Of a DNA stretch of 64,000 nucleotides, positions 1 to 8,507 are shown piece after piece. The DNA lies in assembly GCA_964615375.1 (NCBI GenBank), contig CAZTOW010000006.1, positions 62,001-126,000 on the forward strand, read 5' to 3'. Every line of letters begins with the position of its first letter. Positions within the stretch are counted from its first letter, which is position 1. Under the pieces are notes generated by a model that ran no database searches, was not told where the DNA came from, and was given only the letters and a program-made list of their open reading frames with translations. The DNA comes from CAZKWG01 sp964615375. GTDB taxonomy: Bacteria; Myxococcota_A; UBA796; CAZKWG01. The position numbers and the translations under genes were made by a program.

Positions 1-2
1 TG

Positions 3-1169
3 ATCCGCACGGCGGAGCTCCGGCGGGCCGCGGAGGCCGGGGCGCTCGCGGGCCTGGCGGCCTTCACCTCGCCCTACCTGGGGCTGGGGGTCGGGCTCGC
101 GCTCGGGGTCCGCGCGCTGCTGGCGCTCGGGGAGGCGGGGAGGCGCGGGAGGGCGCGGCTGCTGCGCGTGCTCGGAGTCTGGGCGCTGGTGGCGGGGGCC
201 CTGGGGGCGCTGGGGGCGGCGCCGCTCGCGCTCCAGCTCGGCGCCGCGGACGCCATCGTGCGCCGTCCCGACGCGATGGACGCCACGCTGGCCCTGCACA
301 ACGCGACCGATCCGCGCGATCTGCTCCTGCCGCTGCGGGGCGCACCTCGCGGCGAGGAGGGCTTCGCCGGCGGGGCCTACCTCGGGCTTGTGGCGCTGGG
401 GCTGGCGATCCTGCACCCGCGTCGGGGCTGGCTGGTCTCGGCGCTGCTCTGCGCGATCTGCGGCCTCGGCCCCTGGCTCTCCTGGGGAGGAGCCTGGGTG
501 GACCTGGCCGGAGAGCGCGTCCCCCTGCCCTGGCGGGCGCTGCAGCTCCTGCTCCCCTTCGGGCTCACCCACCCGGGGAGGCTGCTGGCGGTGTCCGCCA
601 CGCTCCTGGCGGGGCTGGCGGGGGCGGGGGCGGAGCGGCTGTCAGCGCGGAGGGGGGCGGCGCTCCTGGTCCCGGCGGTGGCCCTGGACGGGCTGCTGCT
701 CTCGGGTGTGCCCTGGCCGCTGCCCACCGCGGACGCCAGGATCCCCGCGATCTACGCCACGCTCGAGGGTGAGACTGGCGGCGTGGTGCTGGACCTGCCC
801 ACCGACGTCGGGGCGACCATGGCCACCAGCCGCTACCTCTACTGGCAGTCGGCGCACGGGAGGCCGATCCCCTACGCGCCGGACGCGCGGGCCAGCACGG
901 CCTCGCTCATCGACGATCCCTTCTTCCGCGCCCTGGCGGCGACGGCGCGGCGGCGGGCGGACGAGCAGCAGGCGACCGGGCTCGACGGGCCCGAAGACAT
1001 GGATCTCCGACCTGAGCGGCTGCGCGACCGGGGGGTGCGCTGGATCGTGCTGCACCCGAGCCTGGACGAGGACGCGGCCGGGCGGGCCCGCGCGATCCTG
1101 GAGCGCACGCTCGGCCCGGGGACGAGGGTGGAGGAGGCGCTTCGCTGGGAGCTCACGCCTCCGCGGTGA
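3..1169 (+). CDS. Multi-TM membrane protein with extracytoplasmic C-terminal domain (5' partial)
   Basis: The reading frame is already open at the left edge, so the true start lies outside the window; an internal GTG at 168 is not a convincing start. The visible part has several hydrophobic helices rich in Leu/Ala/Gly, then from about position 750 a soluble domain with a VVLDLPT motif and a YLYWQSAHGRP stretch. The same order (polytopic helices, a LxxPxRxLA-like segment, then a soluble domain) occurs in the protein at 5334-7160, so the two are probably paralogues. This layout resembles YfhO or GT-C type membrane glycosyltransferases, but the N-terminal catalytic region is outside the window and I cannot assign an activity. 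It ends at a strong hairpin facing the convergent RTX gene. Confidence 0.7.
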   Translation: MRTAELRRAAEAGALAGLAAFTSPYLGLGVGLALGVRALLALGEAGRRGRARLLRVLGVWALVAGALGALGAAPLALQLGAADAIVRRPDAMDATLALHNATDPRDLLLPLRGAPRGEEGFAGGAYLGLVALGLAILHPRRGWLVSALLCAICGLGPWLSWGGAWVDLAGERVPLPWRALQLLLPFGLTHPGRLLAVSATLLAGLAGAGAERLSARRGAALLVPAVALDGLLLSGVPWPLPTADARIPAIYATLEGETGGVVLDLPTDVGATMATSRYLYWQSAHGRPIPYAPDARASTASLIDDPFFRALAATARRRADEQQATGLDGPEDMDLRPERLRDRGVRWIVLHPSLDEDAAGRARAILERTLGPGTRVEEALRWELTPPR

Positions 1170-1186
1170 TGAACGCTGGCGCTGAG

Positions 1187-1246
1187 CTCGCGACGGCGCC
1201 CGACAAACAGGGCGCCGTCGTGAGCCCGTACGACAAGGCTACGGGC
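1187..1246. terminator. Double hairpin between convergent genes
   Basis: Two dyads follow each other between the stop at 1169 and the RTX gene. The first pairs 1187-1201 with 1210-1224 (15 bp, one mismatch, 8-nt loop). The second pairs 1224-1230 with 1240-1246 (7 bp, perfect) and covers the RTX stop codon. Neither has a clear T-tract, so this may be a bidirectional or Rho-assisted terminator rather than a classic intrinsic one. Confidence 0.6.
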
Positions 1247-2177
1247 AGCTGGCCGGCTTGGAGGTGAGCGTGGTCTCGCACTCCTGGACCGCCTCGGCGC
1301 CGCAGGCGTCCGAGCCGGCGCGACCGATGGCCGAGTCCGTGTCGTTGCCGCCCCAGAGCTGGTCGTCGTCAGCGCCGCCGCAGATGCTGTCGTTGCCGTT
1401 GCCGCCGCAGATGGCGTCCGCGTTCTCGTTGCCCATCAGCTTGTCGTCACCCGCGCCGCCGTCGATCTTGTCCGCGCCGGTGCCGCCGACGATGAGGTCG
1501 ATGTCGCCGCCGCCGCGGAGGGTGTCCGCGCCCGCGTCGCCCGTGATGGTGTCCTCGCCGCCGTCACCGTCGATGGTGTCGTCGCCGTCGTTGCCGTGCA
1601 GGACGTCCTTGCCCGAGCCGCCGGAGATGGTGTCGTTGCCCAGGTCGCCGGTGATCTCGTCCGCGCCGCTGTTGCCGTAGATGGTGTCCGCGTCCTCGTC
1701 GCCATGGAGCTGATCGTCGTAGGACGAGCTGGTGTTCGACCCGTAGATGATGTCGCTGCCCGCGTGCCCGGCCACGAAGCCGACCAGGCGAGACGCCGTG
1801 CCCATGTTGGCGAGGTCATAGGTGACGCCGCTCACGGTGGTCGTGAACGAGATGGTGTCCGCGTAGGCCGAGCCGGAGACGGAGATGCGGTTGACATCAT
1901 CGCTGGTCAGCTCGCAGCAGAAGAGGTTCCCGGCCGAGTCCTGACCCCAGGCCGAGTAGTCGTAGCTGGTGAGCGCCGAGACGATGGTGATGCTGGCCGC
2001 CGCGCTGTCCCCGTTGGCCGAGAGGTTGCAGCCCCAGACCGAGGTCGGCGCCTGGGTGCAGATGTTGATGGTCGCGCCACCGTCACACTCCAGGCCGGCG
2101 TAAGCACCCGGGCAGGCCCAGGCCGTCGAGGAGATGGTGCTGATGAGGAGAGAAGCCACAAAATAGCGAGCGTTCAT
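1239..2177 (-). CDS. Secreted RTX-type calcium-binding repeat protein
   Basis: A 312-residue protein with a clear Sec signal peptide (residues 1-21, cleavage after AWA). Residues 22-140 form a Cys-containing N-terminal domain of unknown function. From about residue 140 to 290 there are roughly 14 tandem GGxGxDxxx-type nonapeptides (for example GGSGKDVLH, GGAGDDKLM), the calcium-binding beta-roll of the RTX/hemolysin family. Canonical RTX proteins use type I secretion without a signal peptide, so the Sec signal suggests export by Sec followed by a second step or outer-surface retention. An AAGGAGG ribosome site lies about 7 nt before the ATG. It sits behind an unusually AT-rich leader. Substrate or partner unknown. 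Confidence 0.85.
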   Translation of the reverse strand: MNARYFVASLLISTISSTAWACPGAYAGLECDGGATINICTQAPTSVWGCNLSANGDSAAASITIVSALTSYDYSAWGQDSAGNLFCCELTSDDVNRISVSGSAYADTISFTTTVSGVTYDLANMGTASRLVGFVAGHAGSDIIYGSNTSSSYDDQLHGDEDADTIYGNSGADEITGDLGNDTISGGSGKDVLHGNDGDDTIDGDGGEDTITGDAGADTLRGGGDIDLIVGGTGADKIDGGAGDDKLMGNENADAICGGNGNDSICGGADDDQLWGGNDTDSAIGRAGSDACGAEAVQECETTLTSKPASCP

Positions 2178-2424
2178 ACCTGGCCCTCCTTATGGGGGTT
2201 CCGTTACCCCACGCCCAGGAGTATAATAAAAAATTTTTCTTTGGAATTTTTTTTGCGGGCCTCCAGGAAGAAATTTTTTTCTTCGGCTTGCACGCCGAAT
2301 ATTTCAAGGCTCGGCCGCGTCTGCAGACGCCTTTTTTCAACCTGGGCGGCGCGTGAAGGCGCAGCCGGACGCGGCCACGCCATGGGTCAGGGACAAAAGG
2401 AGGAAAATTTTCTTCGGAGCGCTG
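2178..2424. promoter_or_regulatory. AT-rich leader with A/T tracts and dyads upstream of the RTX gene
   Basis: This 247-bp gap is strikingly AT-rich in its centre (about 2220-2340), with runs of 5-8 A or T in a genome where such runs are almost absent. On the minus strand a TATTAT-like -10 lies around 2222-2228, about 45-50 nt before the RTX ATG, preceded by A-tracts that could act as an UP element or bend the DNA. Two hairpins are present: TTCGGC/GCCGAA (2282-2299) and a perfect 14-nt palindrome at 2317-2330 followed on the plus strand by six T. The palindrome plus T-run looks like an intrinsic terminator, but no plus-strand gene ends here. No gene is seen. Confidence 0.45.
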
Positions 2425-3294
2425 TCAATCTGACGAGACGCCCCTGGTCCCCAGCCCCACCGCGCAGCGCAGCCCCGTGGTCTTCCTGCGCAGCTCGCCG
2501 ATGAAGCCGTTGCGCTCGCCGTCGACGTTCAGCTCGAACGCGAAGAAGTAGCTGCCGCCGCGCGCGCCGCGGTAGAGCGCCATCCCCTCCGTGTGGGGGT
2601 CCTGGACCGTGGCGCCCGGATCCTGCGCGCCGAAGCTCTCCCACCCGCCGCCCCAGGCGTCCTCCACCCACTCCCAGGCGTTGCCGAAGGCGTCCTGGAG
2701 CCCGTCCGGGCTGACTCCCCGCGGGAAGGCGCCGACCGGCGAGGTCTTCCGCCAGCCGTCGCGCTCGTCGAAGAAGGGCTCCTCGGCCTGACCGTGGTTG
2801 AGCGCCGTGGGGTCGAAGGTGTCGCCCCAGGGATAGGCGCGCCCCTCCGCGCCCAGGGCCGCGCGCTCCCACTCCGCGTCGGTGGGCAGCCGCGCCCCGC
2901 GCCAGCGGCAGAATTCGCGCGCGTCGTACCAGCTGACCAGGATCACCGGGTGGTCCGCCAGCTTCTCCATCTCCTCCAGGCTGTGCCAGGCGTAGCCGTC
3001 CTCCGCCCAGCGCTCGTCCACGCTGGGCAGCCGGTAGCCGGTCTCGCGGAGGAAGCGCGCGTAGTCGGCGTTGGTGACCTCCGTTCGGTCGATGGCGTAG
3101 GGAGAGAGCTGAACGCGGCGCCGCGCGCGCACCTGCGGACCGCCGCCCGGCGGCGGGTTGGGACCCACCCGGGGCGAGCCCACCCAGGCCTCCCCCCCGG
3201 AGATGGCGATCATGCCCTCGGGCGCGGGCGGGAGCGCTGGCTGCTCCGGGCCTCCCGCGCAGGCCAGCAGCCCCGTCAGCGCGAGTAGACGCAC
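2425..3294 (-). CDS. FGE/SUMF1-fold lipoprotein
   Basis: A 289-residue protein. The GTG at 3294 is chosen because it overlaps the stop region of the upstream gene and gives a lipoprotein signal (RLLALTGLLAC, lipobox LLAC). The body is a complete formylglycine-generating-enzyme-sulfatase (SUMF1) fold: EVTNADYARF, a HPVILVSWYDAREFC block, RLPTDAEWERAA, YPWGD, GNAWEWVED and a C-terminal GLRC. True FGEs need a Cys pair just after the RGGS motif (SYLCxxSYC type); here the equivalent segment (GGSYFFAFELNVDG) has none, so oxidase activity on sulfatases is unlikely. Probably a periplasmic structural or ligand-binding member of the family. Translationally coupled to the paralogue at 3276-3977. Confidence 0.85.
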   Translation of the reverse strand: MRLLALTGLLACAGGPEQPALPPAPEGMIAISGGEAWVGSPRVGPNPPPGGGPQVRARRRVQLSPYAIDRTEVTNADYARFLRETGYRLPSVDERWAEDGYAWHSLEEMEKLADHPVILVSWYDAREFCRWRGARLPTDAEWERAALGAEGRAYPWGDTFDPTALNHGQAEEPFFDERDGWRKTSPVGAFPRGVSPDGLQDAFGNAWEWVEDAWGGGWESFGAQDPGATVQDPHTEGMALYRGARGGSYFFAFELNVDGERNGFIGELRRKTTGLRCAVGLGTRGVSSD

Positions 3295-3977
3295 CGGAAA
3301 CCCAGGGTCAGGCGCGGCTCGTCCGGGCGGGCGGGCTCGCGGTGGGTGCAGGTGGCGTAGGAGGGCAGGTTCGCGTAGCTGCCGCCGCGGATCACCCGCC
3401 AGGGGCTCTGCTCGGCCAGCGCAGGATCGCGGTAGCTCTCGCGGTGGTAGCGCGAGCTGGTCCACTCCCACACGCTGCCCGCCAGCTCCTCCACGCCCTC
3501 GGGGCTGAAGGTGCTGGGATCGCCGCGTGGCTGCGTCACGATCCCAGGCAGAAGCCCGTATTTCCCGTACTGGGACTCCTCCCACCACAGGGCGGGGCGG
3601 TCCTGGCCCTCGCCCCAGGGGTAGGGTCCGCCGGAGCTGGCCTTGCAGGCTCGCTCCCACTCCTCCTCGGTGGGCAGGCGCCCGCCGCGCGCCCGGCAGT
3701 AGGCGTCGGCCTCGGCCCAGCTCACCCCGACCACCGGGTGGTCCAGGCCCAGCCCCACGCCGCCCGGGTAGAGGGCGCGGTAGTCGCCCAGCCGCACCTC
3801 CCGCCGGTCGATGGCGAAGGCGGGCAGGCTCAGCTCGTGCTCGGGGCCCTCGTCGGGCTGGCGCGCGCTGCCTCGCACGAAGCGCGTGGCCGGGAGCTCG
3901 ACGACCTCGGGCGCCCAGGCGCCGGCGTGGGCGAGGCCGCCGAGCAGGAGGATCCAGAGCCGGGAGGACAGCGCCAT
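3276..3977 (-). CDS. FGE/SUMF1-fold exported protein
   Basis: A 233-residue paralogue of the next gene in the operon. The ATG at 3977 is chosen because it begins a signal peptide (MALSSRLWILLLGGLAHA). Family blocks are present in order: FAIDRREVRLGDY, HPVVGVSWAEADAYC, RLPTEEEWERAC, YPWGEG, LAGSVWEWTSS, VIRGGSYANLP and the end motif LTLGFRCVYSR. After the RGGS block there is only one Cys (ATCTHRE), not the aligned pair of catalytic FGEs. Its stop overlaps the downstream GTG start by about 19 nt, so the two proteins are probably co-expressed and may act together. It starts only 41 bp from the divergent propeller lipoprotein gene, so the two share a very short intergenic promoter region. Confidence 0.82.
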   Translation of the reverse strand: MALSSRLWILLLGGLAHAGAWAPEVVELPATRFVRGSARQPDEGPEHELSLPAFAIDRREVRLGDYRALYPGGVGLGLDHPVVGVSWAEADAYCRARGGRLPTEEEWERACKASSGGPYPWGEGQDRPALWWEESQYGKYGLLPGIVTQPRGDPSTFSPEGVEELAGSVWEWTSSRYHRESYRDPALAEQSPWRVIRGGSYANLPSYATCTHREPARPDEPRLTLGFRCVYSR

Positions 3978-4018
3978 CGGCGCAGAGGATACACTGTGAG
4001 CGGAGGAGCGGACCGCGC

Positions 4019-5332
4019 ATGTGGTGGCTGATGGCCTGTTCACCGACGGAGGCGCCCACCCCGCGCGCGGAGCCCCCACCCTCGCCGGTGGCGCTCCCCT
4101 CCCCCGCCGGGCCGCCCGGTGAGCTCTCCGGCGCGGCGCTCCAGGACCCGACCGGCTTCCCCCGCTTCCATGATCACCCGGCCCCCGCCGGCCCGCGCCC
4201 GGACGAGGGCCCCCGCTGGAGCGCGCTCACCCGCCTGAGCGCCGACGAGGGCGGGCTGCGCCCCCAGGTCGCCGCCGGGCCAGACGGCACCCTGCACCTC
4301 GTCTACTACGCCCAGACCCCGGGCGGGGACCTGCTGCGGCACCGGATCAGCCCGGTTCAGGGCGCCTGCGACGCGGACCGCTCCTGCGCCTGGTCCGCCT
4401 GGTCCGAGCCGGAGCCCTTCGGCTCCACCGAGGGGCGGAACTGGGGCCCCGATCTCGTGGTTCGACCCGATGGCTCGGCGGTGGTGAGCTGGGACCACAC
4501 CCTGCCGGCGCGCTCGGACGAGGGTCAGGTGCTGGTCTCCACCTGGCGCGCGGGGGCCTGGTCCGAGCCCGAGCAGGTCAACACCGGCGCCGGGGCCGAG
4601 GTGGGCAGCGCGCACGTCGCCGACGCCCGCGGGGAGGATCTGGCCGTGGTCTGGATCGAGCGACAGCTCAGCCCGGGGGCCCGCTTCCAGGCGATGAGCC
4701 GCTGGCGGCGCGGGGAGCGCTGGGAGGAGGTCCAGCCGCTCGCCGGCCCCGCGGGCGGCGACCCGAACCGGGAGAGCTGGCACACCAACGTGGAGCGTCG
4801 GCCCGACGGCAGCGTGCTGGCGGGCTGGGACCTCGGGCCCGGCGGCGGCGAGAACCAGGTCGTCGCCGCGATCGGCCAGGACGGGCGCTGGGAGCCGACC
4901 CAGGATCTCAGCGCGGGCCGGGCCTGGGGAGAGCGCCCGCACTTCGCCTTCACCGCGCGCGGCGAGCCCTGGGTGCTGTGGTTCCACCGCGTGCTCGACC
5001 GACCTCTGGCCATCTGGGCGCGGGATCCGGGCGGGGCGCTGAGCGCGCTGGGCGAGGGCCTGGGCGGCTTCCAGTTCGACCCGGAGATCGCGATCAACGA
5101 CGCCGGCGTGCTGTGCGCGGTCTGGGGCTGGGACAGCGGGGCGGAGGCCGATCTGGTCTACAGCCTGCGCCGGGACGGGGCCTGGAGCCGGCCCGCCCGG
5201 GTCTCCGGGATGCACGGGAGGAAGCCCGGTCTCCCCAGCCTGGCGGTGGGGCCTGACGGCAGCTTCCACGTCGCCTGGGCCTGGTGGCTGCGCGGCCAGA
5301 GCGAGGTCTGGTACGCCCGCCTGGGCCCCTGA
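4019..5332 (+). CDS. BNR/sialidase-like beta-propeller lipoprotein
   Basis: A 437-residue protein. The ATG at 4019 gives a short lipoprotein signal (MWWLMACSP); the frame is open further upstream only because of GC bias. After a Pro-rich linker (residues 10-50) the protein is built from repeated blades with alternating motifs of the BNR/exo-sialidase type: PDGTLHLVYY, VVRPDGSAVVSWDH, ADARGEDLAVVWIE, RPDGSVLAGWD, ARGEPWVLWFH, INDAGVLCAVWGWD and GPDGSFHVAWAW. I see six to seven blades. No sialidase catalytic Arg triad can be assigned with confidence, so it may simply be a surface binding propeller. It is divergent from the FGE-fold pair and ends 1 bp before a convergent membrane-protein gene. 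Confidence 0.75.
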   Translation: MWWLMACSPTEAPTPRAEPPPSPVALPSPAGPPGELSGAALQDPTGFPRFHDHPAPAGPRPDEGPRWSALTRLSADEGGLRPQVAAGPDGTLHLVYYAQTPGGDLLRHRISPVQGACDADRSCAWSAWSEPEPFGSTEGRNWGPDLVVRPDGSAVVSWDHTLPARSDEGQVLVSTWRAGAWSEPEQVNTGAGAEVGSAHVADARGEDLAVVWIERQLSPGARFQAMSRWRRGERWEEVQPLAGPAGGDPNRESWHTNVERRPDGSVLAGWDLGPGGGENQVVAAIGQDGRWEPTQDLSAGRAWGERPHFAFTARGEPWVLWFHRVLDRPLAIWARDPGGALSALGEGLGGFQFDPEIAINDAGVLCAVWGWDSGAEADLVYSLRRDGAWSRPARVSGMHGRKPGLPSLAVGPDGSFHVAWAWWLRGQSEVWYARLGP

Positions 5333-5333
5333 G

Positions 5334-7160
5334 CTACCAGGACGGGCCGGGGCCCTGCTCCTGGCTGGCCCGCGCCGCCATCGCCGCCTCATGCGCCGCC
5401 CGCCAGCGCTGGAGCTCATCGGCGCTGGCCTCGACCTCCGGGATCGCCCAGAGCCCTCGGGAGCTGGTGAGCGCCAGCGGCGGCCCGCACAGCGCCCCCA
5501 GCGCGTCCACCAGCCCGTCGGGGATCCGCTCGCGCCCTCCTCGATAATTGACCAGCAGCTCCTGGAAGCCCGCCTCCCGCAGGAGCGCGAGATCCCCGCG
5601 ATAGTCCGCCGCCGGGCGGGGGAGCCCCCCGGGCTGCCGGTTGTAGAGCGGCTCCAGATCCGACACCAGCCCCAGCGCCGCGACGAAGCGGGAGCCCTCC
5701 CGGGCGAAGTGCTCGATGCGCTCGATGGGGACAGCCTGGATGGGGTGGCGGTGGACGAGCTGCGAGGAGAGCGCGCTGTAGCGGTTCTCGGCGTCCGCCC
5801 GCCAGATCAGCGCGAGGTCCACCAACGCGTGGCCCTGGTGATCGGCCACGACGGCCAGCGCGCTGGCGTCCTCCGGGCTGAAGCGCGCCCAGGGCCGATC
5901 GATCTCCTGGAGCGCGCCCACCTCCAGCGCCGCCAGCGGCACCAGCCAGACCTGGCGCCCGCGCACGCCCAGCGCCGCCAGCGCCGCCAGCGCCGTGCTG
6001 GCGATCGCCAGCATCCGAACCGGGAAATTCAGCGGCTCCGCCAAGTAGCCCAGCGCGCGGTTGAGCCAGAGCCCGGGCAGCCGCACCGGCTCGCCTCCCC
6101 AGAGGAGCTCCTCGCCGCCCCACACCAGCGCGCTCCCCATCGCCAGCGCCACCCCGGCCAGCCCCACCGCCGCCCAGGGCGCCCCCTCGCGCGGCCGGCG
6201 CCAGAGACCGAGCCCCGCCAGCCCGAGGCCCAGCCAGCCCAGGTAGCGCCCACCCCCATAGGCCTCCTGCATCCCCTCCAATTCGCGGGCCGGCTGGATC
6301 AGGTGCAGGGGCTCCAGGCGCGTGCTCGGCGGGTCGGTGACGGGCTGGTCGTGCTCGCCCAGGATCCACTCCACCATCCCGACCGGGGCGGCGTCCCCCT
6401 GCTCCCAGCTGGACCCGAAGCTGGCCAGCGCCGGCAGGACCAGCGCCAGCGAGAGCCCCGCCGCCCCGGCGTAGCCCGCCCACACCCGCGGTCGCGACCC
6501 GCCGAGCGTGAGCAGCGCCCACAGCGCGACCGAGACGCCCAGGAAGAAGCCGAGGTAGAAGCAGGACAGTGTCGCGCCCGCCAGACAGAGCCCTAGGGCC
6601 AGGAAGGCGCCCGCGCCGCCCGTCCGCCGCGCCCGCACCAGCCAGCCGAGGCCCAGCGGCAGCCACCACAGGTGCTGGAGCTCACCCACGCCGAGCTGCA
6701 CGAAGCTCGCCAGGACGCCCGACCCTTGCAGCAGCCCGCCCGCCGCCCATCCCCCCTCGTCCCGTCCCGAGACCTGCCGCCCCATCCAGGCCCCCGCCAC
6801 CCCCGTCGCCCACACGTTCAGCAGGACCAGCAGGTTGGAGGTCGGCACCACCCCGAGCCCCGGCAGCGCGGCGGCGAAGAGGCCCGAGAGCGGCTCGATG
6901 GGGTAGAGGTCGATGCCCGCGGGCCAGTTGAGCCAGTCGGTGTGGTAGGGCAGACGCCCCTGATCCCAGAGCTCCCGCCGCGACCAGGCCAGGTTCCACA
7001 GGTGCTTGAGCCCGTCGGCCCGCGGGTGGCCCAGCGCCGCCGCCCCCGGCTCGCGCGCCATCGGCCAGGTCAGCAGCACCGCCCCGAACAGGAACACCGC
7101 CGCCTCGGCCAGCCGAGGCCGCCCGACCCGACGCAGCAGCCGGTCCAGCGGACGTCTCAT
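5334..7160 (-). CDS. Polytopic membrane protein, GT-C/YfhO-like
   Basis: A 608-residue protein starting at the ATG at 7160 (MRRPLDRLLRRVGRP); the frame runs open upstream but there it is antisense to the sulfatase-like gene. The first helix (AAVFLFGAVLLTWPMA) is followed by a loop with HPRADGLKHLWNLAW and DWLNWPAGIDLYP, typical of GT-C glycosyltransferases that use polyprenyl-phosphate sugars, then about ten more helices up to residue 430. The C-terminal 180 residues form a soluble domain with a LLVNYRGGRERIP segment. It is probably a paralogue of the protein at the left edge. The start is only 15 bp from the divergent sulfatase-like gene, which suggests shared control. Activity is inferred, not shown. 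Confidence 0.72.
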   Translation of the reverse strand: MRRPLDRLLRRVGRPRLAEAAVFLFGAVLLTWPMAREPGAAALGHPRADGLKHLWNLAWSRRELWDQGRLPYHTDWLNWPAGIDLYPIEPLSGLFAAALPGLGVVPTSNLLVLLNVWATGVAGAWMGRQVSGRDEGGWAAGGLLQGSGVLASFVQLGVGELQHLWWLPLGLGWLVRARRTGGAGAFLALGLCLAGATLSCFYLGFFLGVSVALWALLTLGGSRPRVWAGYAGAAGLSLALVLPALASFGSSWEQGDAAPVGMVEWILGEHDQPVTDPPSTRLEPLHLIQPARELEGMQEAYGGGRYLGWLGLGLAGLGLWRRPREGAPWAAVGLAGVALAMGSALVWGGEELLWGGEPVRLPGLWLNRALGYLAEPLNFPVRMLAIASTALAALAALGVRGRQVWLVPLAALEVGALQEIDRPWARFSPEDASALAVVADHQGHALVDLALIWRADAENRYSALSSQLVHRHPIQAVPIERIEHFAREGSRFVAALGLVSDLEPLYNRQPGGLPRPAADYRGDLALLREAGFQELLVNYRGGRERIPDGLVDALGALCGPPLALTSSRGLWAIPEVEASADELQRWRAAHEAAMAARASQEQGPGPSW

Positions 7161-7175
7161 GATAGGGTGTCCATC

Positions 7176-8507
7176 ATGACAGCCCCGCTGGCGCTGGTCG
7201 CGCTGATCTCCTGTTCTCCCCGATCCGGGGGCCCTCGCGAGGAGGCGACGACCACGACGACCGCGGCGCGCCCCCCCGTGATCCTGGTCTCCTGGGACAC
7301 CGTGAGCGCGATGCACCTCGCGCTCTGGGGCGAGGGCGCGCGCACGCCCAACCTCGACGCCCTCGCGGCGCGCGGCGCCCGCTACGCCCAGGCCATCACC
7401 CACTTCCCCGAGACCTCCTGGTCGCACTGGTCCATGCTCACCGGGGTCGAGCCCGCCCTGCACGGCGACATCCCCGCCGCCCACACCTCCGCCTGGACCG
7501 GCCCCACCGTCGCCGAGCGCCTCCGCGAGCAGGGCTACACCACCGCCGCCTTCATCGGCGGAATCACTCTGCAGGCGAGCCTCAGCGGCCTGAACCGCGG
7601 CTTCGATCTCTACGACGACCGCGGCGACCCGAACCGGGAGCCCTTGCGCGCCGGGCCCGCCGTGACCGAGGCCGCGCTCACCTGGATGCGCGCCCAGGAG
7701 GGACCTTACTTCGCCTTCGTCCACACCTTCGACGCCCACTACCCCTACGAGCCCGCCCCGGGCTGCGACCCCGGCTACACCGGCAGCGTCGACGGCAGCA
7801 TCGCCACGCTCTCCGCCTACCAGGGCGAGGCCCCGCCCAGGCCCGTGCTCCCGCCCGAGGATCTGCGGCACGTCGTCGCCCTCTACCGCTGCGAGATCGA
7901 GGCGCTGGACCGCGAGCTCGGCCGGCTCCTGGACGCGGCCCCGCCCGAGGCCCGGATCGTCGTCGTCGCCGATCACGGGGAGAGCTTCGGGGGGGGCTAC
8001 TATTTCAACCACCGGGCCTCGCTGCGCGACGAGGTGCTGCGGGTGCCCCTGGTCGTGGCCCCGCCTCCAGAGGGCCTGGCGCCCGGGGCCGTGGTTCAGG
8101 AGCAGATCGGCCTCAGCGCCGTCTACGCGCTGCTCCTGGGCGAGGCCCCCGCGCTGAGCCCCGTCGTCGCCACCGCCACCGATCCCTGGGAGGGCCCCGG
8201 CCTGCTCTCGCTGCGCGCCGGGCCGGACAAGGCGATCTGGAGGCTGGCGGCGGGCGGGATGGGGAGGCCGGTGGGGGCGCCGATCGCGGTGCTCCAGGAC
8301 GACGCGCCCCGGGAAGAGGCGGGCCTGCCGAGCTCGCTGGACGGAGCGGTGGGCGCCTACGAGGCTCGGATCCGCGCGCTGGAGCCTCAGATGCGCACCC
8401 TGCCGCCCGCGAACGACGCGGCGCCTCCCGCGGGTGCGCTGGAGGCGCTCGGCTACAAGGTGCGCGGGGCCGATCCAGGAGGACCGACCCCGCGCGAGGG
8501 TCACTAG
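7176..8507 (+). CDS. Sulfatase-like lipoprotein (alkaline phosphatase superfamily, Thr nucleophile position)
   Basis: A 443-residue protein with a lipoprotein signal ending LALVALISC. It has the sulfatase/alkaline-phosphatase metal and core motifs: VILVSWDTVSAMHL (first metal Asp), TPNLDALAARG, SMLTG, HTFDAHYPYEP and VVVADHGESFGGG (DHGE metal site). At the nucleophile position, where sulfatases have C/S-x-P-S-R before LLTG, this protein has T-S-W-S-H, so no formylglycine can be made. Thr at this site is usual in phosphotransferases and phosphodiesterases of the superfamily. It likely acts in the periplasm on a phosphate or phospho-diester rather than a sulfate ester. It overlaps the convergent MATE gene by 4 bp at the stops. 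Confidence 0.82.
   Translation: MTAPLALVALISCSPRSGGPREEATTTTTAARPPVILVSWDTVSAMHLALWGEGARTPNLDALAARGARYAQAITHFPETSWSHWSMLTGVEPALHGDIPAAHTSAWTGPTVAERLREQGYTTAAFIGGITLQASLSGLNRGFDLYDDRGDPNREPLRAGPAVTEAALTWMRAQEGPYFAFVHTFDAHYPYEPAPGCDPGYTGSVDGSIATLSAYQGEAPPRPVLPPEDLRHVVALYRCEIEALDRELGRLLDAAPPEARIVVVADHGESFGGGYYFNHRASLRDEVLRVPLVVAPPPEGLAPGAVVQEQIGLSAVYALLLGEAPALSPVVATATDPWEGPGLLSLRAGPDKAIWRLAAGGMGRPVGAPIAVLQDDAPREEAGLPSSLDGAVGAYEARIRALEPQMRTLPPANDAAPPAGALEALGYKVRGADPGGPTPREGH

Noticed and set aside
2317..2337. Palindrome plus T6 as the terminator of a plus-strand gene
   Set aside because: No plus-strand gene ends nearby; kept only as part of the AT-rich regulatory region.
7161..8504. Upstream extension of the membrane protein frame to 1056 residues
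   Set aside because: This part is antisense to the well-supported sulfatase-like gene and has Arg/Gly/Pro-rich composition typical of shadow frames; the natural start is ATG 7160.
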